Shown: positions 6,568-12,696 of the stretch, one piece after another
How the letters are laid out: each line of letters opens with the position of its first letter
Numbering within the stretch: the stretch's first letter is position 1
NCBI GenBank assembly: GCA_018666055.1
Contig: JABJAS010000377.1
Coordinates: 1-12,696 of the forward strand
Reading direction: 5' to 3'
Origin: Halieaceae bacterium
GTDB lineage: Bacteria; Pseudomonadota; Gammaproteobacteria; Pseudomonadales; Halieaceae
Length of the DNA stretch: 12,696 bases
Program-made: the position numbers and the translations under genes
The notes under the pieces: model-generated
What the model was told of the DNA's origin: nothing
The model's input: the letters and a program-made list of their open reading frames with translations, nothing else
Databases searched by the model: none

Positions 6568-7592
6568 TGGGCCGTAACGGGTCGCACGATGTGATTATCA
6601 CGCTGGTGGTTTCGGCTTTGCTGATTTGGCTGCTGCCGTTGATGATCAGCACTTACACGCTAACGGTGCTCGTAATCTATGGCATGTTAGGTCTTAGCCT
6701 TGGGTTGATCTGGGGCTTTGGCGGGATCTTGTGCTTTGGTCAGGCCGCTTTCTTCGGATTGGGTGCCTATACCTATGCCATCGCTGCCATCAATATTGGC
6801 GAGAGCACGCTTCCGATGGTCCTCGCGGTTCTGGTGCCAGCGGTGTTCGCGGCTCTGCTCGGAGCAATGATGTTTTATGGGCGACTGACGGATGTTTATT
6901 TGGGTGTCATCACGCTGGTAGTCACGCTGATCCTGTTCAAATTTGTGAACTCCACCGCTGGTCCGCAATACGTGATTGGCAACGCGCGCTTGGGCGGTTT
7001 CAACGGCATCCCCGGCTTTCAAACGCTTAATGTGCCGGGTGATCCCAGCGCTTATATCTGGGGCGATCCCTATTTCTATGTCTGCGCCATCGCTTTGGTG
7101 GCCGTGTTCTTGTTGGTCACTTGGCTGCTTCGTTCATCCTTCGGGCGCATTGCCGTCGGCATTCGAGAAAACGAAGTACGCATGGGCCTCATGGGCTACG
7201 ACATAGCCGCACGCAAAACCGTATTGTTTGCGATAGGGGCTGCCATTGCGGGGCTTGCAGGCGCGTTGTTCGCCAATTGGGGTGAGATTGTTACGCCCAA
7301 ACTGTTTTCGCTCGGCCAATCGGCGGAGATCATTATTTGGTGCATCGTCGGCGGACTTGGCACGCGCTTTGGTCCCATCGTTGGAGCCGCTGGATTGGCA
7401 TATCTCAAGTTCATGCTGGGCCAGCAAAGTATGATCGACAATACGCTGATCATGGGCTTGATCCTTGTGCTGTTCGTTGTGTTCTTGCCGCGCGGTCTGG
7501 TGCCCGCAGTTGCTTCGCTCTTGAACAGCATTTTTGGCCGCACCAAGCGCAAGCCAAGACCTCGCCGGATGAGGACCGCTCGCCATGGTTGA
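6567..7592 (+). CDS. ABC transporter permease, LivM/UrtC type
   Basis: 341 aa. The ATG at 6567 overlaps the preceding stop by one base (TGATG), pointing to translational coupling; GTG at 6564 is an in-frame alternative. It is a multi-spanning LivM-family protein with the typical LGLIWGFGGILCFGQAAFFGLGAY near the N-terminus, the GIRENEVRMGLMGYDIAARK cytoplasmic loop that contacts the ATPases, and GGLGTRFGPIVGA towards the C-terminus. The tail is very basic (KRKPRPRRMRTARHG); part of it is encoded where the reading frame overlaps the next gene by 8 bases. It should pair with the upstream LivH-type permease. The family assignment is firm; the transported compound is inferred from context. Confidence 0.9.
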   Translation: MGRNGSHDVIITLVVSALLIWLLPLMISTYTLTVLVIYGMLGLSLGLIWGFGGILCFGQAAFFGLGAYTYAIAAINIGESTLPMVLAVLVPAVFAALLGAMMFYGRLTDVYLGVITLVVTLILFKFVNSTAGPQYVIGNARLGGFNGIPGFQTLNVPGDPSAYIWGDPYFYVCAIALVAVFLLVTWLLRSSFGRIAVGIRENEVRMGLMGYDIAARKTVLFAIGAAIAGLAGALFANWGEIVTPKLFSLGQSAEIIIWCIVGGLGTRFGPIVGAAGLAYLKFMLGQQSMIDNTLIMGLILVLFVVFLPRGLVPAVASLLNSIFGRTKRKPRPRRMRTARHG

Positions 7593-8301
7593 AACGGTCT
7601 TGGAAACCAGCGGACTGACGATGCGCTTTGGCGGTGTAACGGCAAGCGACAACGTCAATTTCAAGCTCAAAGCACGCGAGCTGCGCTGTTTGATCGGACC
7701 CAACGGTGCGGGCAAATCGACCTTCTTCAAATGCGTGACAGGGCTGTTGACGCCGACTGAGGGCCACGTTTACATGCGCGGGCAAGAAGTCACAGGATGG
7801 CAACCGCATCAGATTGCATCGCTCGGCGTGGGTATCAAAACCCAGACACCGAACGTGATGGACGCGCTCAGCGTACATGAAAATGTCTGGCTCGCAGCAC
7901 GACGCTTCTACAACATCGCTGAAGCAAGGGATCGCGCAGATGCGATCATCGAACGATTGACTTTGAGCGCGATTGCACGCACGCAGTTGGGACAATTGGC
8001 GCACGGCGAACGCCAGCGCGTGGAACTGGGGATCGTCGCCGTCGCCGATCCGTGGCTCGTGCTGCTCGATGAACCCGCCGCTGGAATGAGCGCGCAGGAT
8101 GTGGATCGCATGACCGAAATCATCCACGAACTGACCCGCTTTGCCGCCGTCGTTATCGTTGAACATGACATGCAATTCATCCGCTCCATCGCGCAAACCG
8201 TGACCGTGTTCCATCAAGGCGCAGTGTTGATGGAGGACAATGTCGAACGCGTCATGTCAGATCCCCAAGTGCGCGCCGTTTATCTGGGAAAGAAAGCGTG
8301 A
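7585..8301 (+). CDS. ABC transporter ATP-binding protein, LivG/UrtD type
   Basis: 238 aa nucleotide-binding subunit. Walker A GPNGAGKST (38-46), Q-loop Gln87, signature LAHGERQ (138-144) in place of LSGGQ, Walker B LVLLDE with Asp162 and catalytic Glu163, and switch His194 (VEHDM). The AHGE-type signature resembles UrtD proteins (LSHGQ-like) more than classical LivG. It starts at ATG 7585 inside the end of the permease gene (8-base overlap) and ends in TGATG with the next gene, so the translation of all three is coupled. It should form an ATPase heterodimer with the ATPase half of the next protein on the cytoplasmic side of the permeases. Confidence 0.9.
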   Translation: MVETVLETSGLTMRFGGVTASDNVNFKLKARELRCLIGPNGAGKSTFFKCVTGLLTPTEGHVYMRGQEVTGWQPHQIASLGVGIKTQTPNVMDALSVHENVWLAARRFYNIAEARDRADAIIERLTLSAIARTQLGQLAHGERQRVELGIVAVADPWLVLLDEPAAGMSAQDVDRMTEIIHELTRFAAVVIVEHDMQFIRSIAQTVTVFHQGAVLMEDNVERVMSDPQVRAVYLGKKA

Positions 8302-10673
8302 TGGCTGAAGACCGCGATATACTGCTCTCCGCCAAAGGGTTGTCCGGTGGATATGGCCGAGTGCCGATCCTGCATGGCATCGACCTTGATGTCGGCGAAA
8401 ACGAAGTCGTTGGCGTGCTCGGCCATAACGGCATGGGCAAGACAACGCTTTTGAAAACCCTGATGGGCTTCCTTCCTGCAAGTTCGGGGCAAGTGCGCTA
8501 TGACCAGAACGATATCACGCGACTGCCGCCCAATGAGCGCAGTCGAATGGGCCTCGGCTATGTACCGCAAGGGCGCGGCATCTTTCCGCAACTCACTGTA
8601 CGCGACAACCTGCGCTTTGCTTGGCACGATCATGGCACTGGCTCCGAGCAGGGTCTGATAGAAGCGGTACTCGCTGATTTCCCGCGCCTCTCTCGCCTGC
8701 TGGACCGCGAAGGCGGGGCTTTATCAGGGGGCGAGCAACAATTGCTCTCACTGGCGCGTTGTCTGATGGGCGAGCCGGACTTCCTACTGCTCGATGAGCC
8801 AACAGAAGGCATCCAACCCTCCATCATTGAGGAAATGTCTGAAACTTTGTTGACACTGCGCCAAACTCGCGGGCTGTCCATTTTGCTGGTTGAGCAGAAC
8901 TTTGACTTTATCGCTGATTTGTCTGACCGCGTTTTGGTGTTGGAGCGTGGACGGATCACAGGCGAGCTGACGCGCGAAGAGCTGTCAGACCAATCCAAGG
9001 TCGATCAATTTCTGGGCTTTGGCGCTGCACGCGGCACGCGTCAAAACACCGCACGGGCGCAAACACAGGCCGCTGCGCCACAACGCGTCGAAACATTCGC
9101 CCAGCAACCAAGCGCAGCTGCGCCCAATCCATCGCAACCCTCAGTATCAACGGTGACAGCAATGACTATCAAACGCCCTACTCTTGCTCAAATGCGCACC
9201 ATGGCCGAACGGTTCGGGATGAGCCTATCGGACGAGGACCTGAGTGAATACTCAGAGATCATCGAGCCATACATGCAGGCTTATGACAGGTTGGACGCGA
9301 TGCCCGACAACTTGCCGGAAGTGCGCTATCCACGTAGCCCCGGCCGTTTCCCTGATCCAAGCGAAAACCCGCTCAATGCATGGTACGTCAAAACTGAGGT
9401 GCGCGGCGCGCCTGATGGAAAATTGCGTGGCAAGAGGATTGCACTAAAGGATACAATCTGCCTTGCGGGTGTACCGCTGATGAACGGCTCATCCATCATG
9501 GAAGGCTACACGCCAGAAATTGACGCCACTATCGTCACGCGGATGCTCGACGCAGGCGCTGTCATCGCAGGCAAAGCACATTGCGAGAACTTTTGCCTCT
9601 CTGGCGGTTCGCACACCAATGCCAAAGGCCCAATCCATAACCCTTATAAACGCGGCTATATGGCAGGCGGCTCTTCTGCTGGATCTGCTGCATTGGTCGC
9701 AGCAGGCGAGGTGGATATGGCAATCGCTGGCGATCAAGGCGGCTCTATCCGTATCCCGGCCTCCAATTGCGGCTGTTATGGGATGAAACCCACACATGGT
9801 TTGGTGCCCTATACAGGCGCAATGCCGATTGAACAAACCATCGACCACCTTGGCCCTATCACAAACAGTGTCGCGGATAATGCATTGCTATTAGAAGTGT
9901 TGGCAGGCGAGGATGGCCTTGATCCGCGCCAGTACAAACCGAAGGTCTACAGCTACACTGAGGCATTGGGTCGCGGAGCGCATGGACTGCGCATTGGCGT
10001 TTTAAGTGAGGGCTTTGGCCACCCCAATTCAGAAGCGGACGTTGACCAAAAGGTGATGCAGGCCATCGAGCGTTTTCGAGAGCTTGGCGCGCGCGTTGAG
10101 GATGTCTCTGTTCCCGAACATCACACCGCGATGGACGCATGGACTGCAATCACTCTTGAAGGGCTGCAAGATGGCATGATGTGGGGCAATTCCACAGGGA
10201 CCAATTATCGCGGTTTGTTCCTACCCTCAATGACCGATCACATGTCACAATGGAAAGGCCGCGCGGACGAGTTGAGCCATTCGTTAAAGGCCTGCATGTT
10301 CGTTGGGGAGCATTTCCAGCAACAATATCGCGGGCGCTTTTATGGTAAAGCGCAAAACATTATGCGCCGGTGCAATGAACGTTACTTGGCCGCGCTAAAG
10401 CAATATGACCTGTTGCTGATGCCGACGCTGCCAATCAAACCCCAGGAACACCCGCCTGCCGATTGCTCGCTGAGCCTGTACGTGCAGCGTGCCTTTGAAA
10501 TGGTGCCGAACACGGCCCCCTTTAATGGAGGCTTGCCCGCGATGAGCATCCCTTGTGGCTTTAGCGAAGGGCTGCCAATCGGATTACAATTGGTCGGGCC
10601 ACATTACGGTGAAATAAAAATTTATCAGGCAGCCCACGCCTTTGAGCAATCAGGTGATTGGCGCGATATGTAA
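8301..10673 (+). CDS. Fusion protein: LivF/UrtE-type ABC ATPase + amidase (amidase signature family)
   Basis: One uninterrupted frame of 790 codons encodes two complete proteins. Residues 1-239 are a LivF/UrtE-type ATPase: Walker A GHNGMGKT (41-48), Q-loop Gln90, signature LSGGEQ (141-146), Walker B LLLDE (Asp165, Glu166), and Gln199 at the switch position (VEQN, usual in LivF). Residues 240-287 are a flexible linker, about 70% Ala/Gln/Pro/Ser/Thr. Residues 288-790 are an amidase with the Ser-cisSer-Lys triad Lys383 (ALKD), Ser458 (GGSSAGS) and Ser482 (GDQGGSIRIP). Counted from Met288 these are 96, 171 and 195, the triad numbering I recall for the Rhodococcus N-771 amidase, so the amidase is full-length. 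It hydrolyses R-CO-NH2 to acid plus ammonia. The start ATG 8301 overlaps the preceding stop (TGATG). The fusion would place the hydrolase at the inner mouth of the transporter. Separate products through an internal start are possible. Confidence 0.9.
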   Translation: MAEDRDILLSAKGLSGGYGRVPILHGIDLDVGENEVVGVLGHNGMGKTTLLKTLMGFLPASSGQVRYDQNDITRLPPNERSRMGLGYVPQGRGIFPQLTVRDNLRFAWHDHGTGSEQGLIEAVLADFPRLSRLLDREGGALSGGEQQLLSLARCLMGEPDFLLLDEPTEGIQPSIIEEMSETLLTLRQTRGLSILLVEQNFDFIADLSDRVLVLERGRITGELTREELSDQSKVDQFLGFGAARGTRQNTARAQTQAAAPQRVETFAQQPSAAAPNPSQPSVSTVTAMTIKRPTLAQMRTMAERFGMSLSDEDLSEYSEIIEPYMQAYDRLDAMPDNLPEVRYPRSPGRFPDPSENPLNAWYVKTEVRGAPDGKLRGKRIALKDTICLAGVPLMNGSSIMEGYTPEIDATIVTRMLDAGAVIAGKAHCENFCLSGGSHTNAKGPIHNPYKRGYMAGGSSAGSAALVAAGEVDMAIAGDQGGSIRIPASNCGCYGMKPTHGLVPYTGAMPIEQTIDHLGPITNSVADNALLLEVLAGEDGLDPRQYKPKVYSYTEALGRGAHGLRIGVLSEGFGHPNSEADVDQKVMQAIERFRELGARVEDVSVPEHHTAMDAWTAITLEGLQDGMMWGNSTGTNYRGLFLPSMTDHMSQWKGRADELSHSLKACMFVGEHFQQQYRGRFYGKAQNIMRRCNERYLAALKQYDLLLMPTLPIKPQEHPPADCSLSLYVQRAFEMVPNTAPFNGGLPAMSIPCGFSEGLPIGLQLVGPHYGEIKIYQAAHAFEQSGDWRDM
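9152..9164 (+). other. Possible internal translation start for a free amidase
   Basis: ATG 9162 (Met288 of the fusion) is preceded by GGTGA at 9152-9156, 5 bases away, which matches the 3' part of the full Shine-Dalgarno complement AGGAGGTGA. Starting here would give a 503-aa stand-alone amidase whose N-terminus aligns with unfused homologues. The site is moderate, so its use is uncertain. Confidence 0.3.
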
Positions 10674-10685
10674 GGAGCCTTCACA

Positions 10686-12449
10686 ATGACTATCCTGAAC
10701 GAGAGTATTGCAAGCCGGATCCAGAATTTTGGGCTGGATCAAGATGTATCTGTGCAGAGTAATCTCGCGCCACGTGATGGAAGATCATATGTCCAAGGCG
10801 CGAAACATCCTGAACTTGCCTACGCCACGATCCCGCAGCTTTTGCGCGATGCCGTGTCGCGATATGGCCCTCGCGATGCGCTGATCTTTCCGGAGGCGCG
10901 GCTGAGCTACTATGATCTTGATCGCGCCGTAGATTCGTTGGCAGCGGGTTTTCTGGCATTAGGGTTGGAAAAAGGGGATCGCCTTGGCATCTGGTCGCCA
11001 AACCGGCTTGAGTGGGTTCTGACCCAGTTTGCCACCGCGCGCATTGGCGTGATCTTGGTGAACATCAACCCTGCGTATCGCTTGTCTGAATTGGAATATG
11101 CGCTGAACAAAGTGGGTTGCAAAGCTTTGGTTTTGGCGCAGTCTTTCAAGTCGTCTGAATACCTTGAAATGATCCGCACTTTAGCGCCAGAATTGGCGCA
11201 GGTTGAACGCGGGCGGCTGCACTCGGCCAGGTTGCCAAACCTACGCCATGTGATCGTGATGGACGATGCGTCAGAGGGCAGCGGTGTCTGGACCTTTGCC
11301 GAGGTGGCTACGCTTGGTGGGCCGGCGCAGCAGCTGCGCCTGCCTGAGATCGACCGCACGCTTCAACCGGATGACGCGATCAACATTCAGTTCACCTCTG
11401 GCACAACTGGACAACCAAAAGGGGCGACGCTTTCGCACTACAACATAGTCAACAATGCGCGTTTTGTGACGGATCGGATTAAGCTGACGGAGAACGATCG
11501 CCTCGCCATTCCGGTACCGCTCTATCATTGCTTCGGCATGGTAATGGGCGTGCTCGGTGGCGTAAGCAAGGGTGCCGCACTGATCTTTCCGGGTCAAGCG
11601 TTTGATGCAAAGCAAACGCTTGACGCACTCGCCACCGAACGTTGCACTGCGCTTTATGGTGTGCCAACGATGTTCGTCGCGATGCTACAGGAACTGACCG
11701 ACGCATCGCGCGATCTATCCGCTTTGCGCACAGGCGTAATGGCGGGCGCTCCTTGCCCAGTTGATGTGATGAAACAAGTCAATGACCGGATGCACATGAA
11801 CGAGGTCACAATCTGCTACGGCATGACCGAAACCTCACCCGTGTCGTTCCAAAGCTTTGTTGATGACACTACCCAACAGCGCTGTGAAACCGTCGGACGC
11901 GTACATCCGCATCTGGAGGTCAAGATCGTCGATGAAAGCGGTCAAATCGTACCGGTAGGTGTCCAAGGCGAGCTCTGTACGCGCGGATATTCAGTAATGA
12001 AGGGCTACTGGGAAGAGGCTACACGCACATCGGACGCTATTCGCGACGGTTGGATGCATTCAGGCGATCTTGCGGTGCTAGAAATTGACGGATTTTGCTC
12101 GGTCACAGGTCGGGTCAAGGACATGATTATCCGTGGCGGCGAAAACATCTATCCACGAGAGATCGAGGAATTCCTGTTCAGCCATCCCGAGGTGAGCGAA
12201 GTCCAAGTGTTTGGCGTGCCTGATACGCGATTAGGGGAAGAGGTTTGCGCATGGGTTGTGGCCCTAAAAGGCGGCGAAGTTACATCCGAAGCGCTGCGCA
12301 CGTTCTGCGCGGGCCAGATCGCTCACTTCAAAGTGCCGCGCCATATTCGAATCGTCGACGAACTTCCGATGACAATCACTGGCAAGCCACAAAAGTTCGT
12401 CATGCGCAACCGAATGATTGAAGAACTGAGTAGCGGTTCAACTGGTTGA
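10686..12449 (+). CDS. AMP-forming acyl-CoA synthetase (ANL superfamily)
   Basis: 587 aa. All core motifs of adenylate-forming ligases are present: P-loop TSGTTGQPKG (237-246), YGMTETS (378-384), HSGDLA (458-463), the hinge/A8 region GRVKDMIIRGGENIYP (475-490, hinge Asp479) and the catalytic lysine in ITGKPQK (Lys567). The enzyme turns a carboxylic acid, ATP and CoA into acyl-CoA, AMP and PPi. The layout resembles medium-chain or general fatty-acyl-CoA ligases; chain length or aryl specificity cannot be read. AAGGAG (10672-10677) overlaps the stop codon of the fusion gene and lies 8 bases before ATG 10686, so the two are co-transcribed and probably coupled. In context it would activate the acid released by the amidase. 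The similarity of its N-terminus to fatty-acid ligases suggests a less polar acid than acetate, but this is inference. Confidence 0.92.
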   Translation: MTILNESIASRIQNFGLDQDVSVQSNLAPRDGRSYVQGAKHPELAYATIPQLLRDAVSRYGPRDALIFPEARLSYYDLDRAVDSLAAGFLALGLEKGDRLGIWSPNRLEWVLTQFATARIGVILVNINPAYRLSELEYALNKVGCKALVLAQSFKSSEYLEMIRTLAPELAQVERGRLHSARLPNLRHVIVMDDASEGSGVWTFAEVATLGGPAQQLRLPEIDRTLQPDDAINIQFTSGTTGQPKGATLSHYNIVNNARFVTDRIKLTENDRLAIPVPLYHCFGMVMGVLGGVSKGAALIFPGQAFDAKQTLDALATERCTALYGVPTMFVAMLQELTDASRDLSALRTGVMAGAPCPVDVMKQVNDRMHMNEVTICYGMTETSPVSFQSFVDDTTQQRCETVGRVHPHLEVKIVDESGQIVPVGVQGELCTRGYSVMKGYWEEATRTSDAIRDGWMHSGDLAVLEIDGFCSVTGRVKDMIIRGGENIYPREIEEFLFSHPEVSEVQVFGVPDTRLGEEVCAWVVALKGGEVTSEALRTFCAGQIAHFKVPRHIRIVDELPMTITGKPQKFVMRNRMIEELSSGSTG

Positions 12450-12568
12450 TTAAATAAAATTAGTACAGCACAAGAGCAACTTTGGTGGGCCATATGGTGG
12501 CCTCCTGCATCAGACGCCAATGAATATCGCTTGATATCAGGTGTGTAACTGCAGCTTCCTAAGGATTG
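12450..12568. other. Intergenic region after the operon
   Basis: No gene. A small hairpin GGCCA/TGGCC (12488-12502, 5-base loop) lies about 40 bases after the ligase stop but has no T-run, so I cannot call it a terminator. The sequence is AT-rich right after the stop. Confidence 0.3.
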
Positions 12569-12620
12569 TGGTACCCTCACACGGACTCAAACCGCGGACC
12601 TACTGATTACAAATCAGTGC
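12569..12620 (-). pseudogene. 3' half of a tRNA-Thr(UGU), truncated
   Basis: Read on the minus strand from 12620, the segment has an anticodon stem ACTGA/TCAGT around loop TTTGTAA (anticodon TGT, Thr), a 5-base variable loop, a T stem CGCGG/CCGTG (one G-T pair) with loop TTTGAGT, a 7-base acceptor strand TGAGGGT, discriminator A and encoded CCA. The 5' half (acceptor strand, D arm with GG) is absent: the next bases do not pair with TGAGGGT and show no D arm. The conserved C56 of the T loop is T. It is therefore not a working tRNA but a remnant, such as a phage or island attachment site. Confidence 0.6.
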
Positions 12621-12696
12621 TTCTGTTTCTTTGTTATTCATCTGCCTAATTCCATTCTAACTACGCCTCTCTAAAGAAAGCACAATGAGCAAATCA

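Noticed and set aside
7450..8217. Minus-strand frame of 255 codons opposite the ATPase gene
   Set aside because: The plus strand holds a clear ATPase with all motifs; the antisense translation is His/Cys-rich with no recognisable domain.
4411..8301. Naming the transporter UrtABCDE (urea)
   Set aside because: No urease genes are present, the first permease is LivH-length, and the neighbours are an amidase and an amide-sensor homologue; the amide reading fits better, so no urt symbols are given.
9018..9161. Fusion as an artefact of a sequencing error
   Set aside because: The linker reads as coding with consistent codon use throughout and no sign of a frame change, though resequencing would be needed to exclude a lost stop codon.
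12488..12502. GGCCA/TGGCC hairpin as the operon's terminator
   Set aside because: Only five base pairs and no following T-run.

Overview
The window looks like chromosomal DNA of an alphaproteobacterium, most likely the Rhodobacteraceae/Roseobacter group. This rests on protein style, moderate-to-high GC in the main genes, and the type of transporter and amidase present; it is an inference, because no rRNA or other phylogenetic marker is present. The first ~950 bases and the last ~250 are visibly more AT-rich and gene-poor than the middle.

Layout: (1) 1-958 holds the 3' end of a small unknown gene, a hairpin, a 74-aa unknown gene, and about 335 bases with no supported gene. (2) 959-2605 is a divergent regulatory pair: a MarR-family repressor on the minus strand, and on the plus strand an AmiC-like amide-sensor protein with a periplasmic-binding fold but no signal peptide. 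Between them lies a perfect 8-bp inverted repeat that is a good candidate operator. (3) 2736-12449 is one long plus-strand operon: an SPFH/flotillin-like membrane protein, a Tat-exported substrate-binding protein of the urea/short-chain amide type, two LivH/LivM-type permeases, a LivG/UrtD-type ATPase, a 790-aa protein that fuses a LivF/UrtE-type ATPase to a complete amidase, and an acyl-CoA synthetase. Three of the junctions overlap, and the last gene's ribosome binding site overlaps the preceding stop codon. (4) 12569-12620 on the minus strand is the 3' half of a tRNA-Thr(UGU) without its 5' half, a possible attachment-site remnant.

Taken together the genes describe capture, import and use of a carboxamide. 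The binding protein captures the amide in the periplasm and the permease/ATPase pair imports it. The amidase, physically tethered to the transporter's ATPase, would hydrolyse it to ammonia and a carboxylic acid as it arrives. The AMP-forming ligase would then make the acyl-CoA for catabolism. The AmiC-like sensor and the MarR protein probably report on the amide and/or a downstream acid or CoA ester. The flotillin may organise the complex in the membrane. The transporter-hydrolase fusion is the most notable feature. The substrate cannot be read from the sequence.
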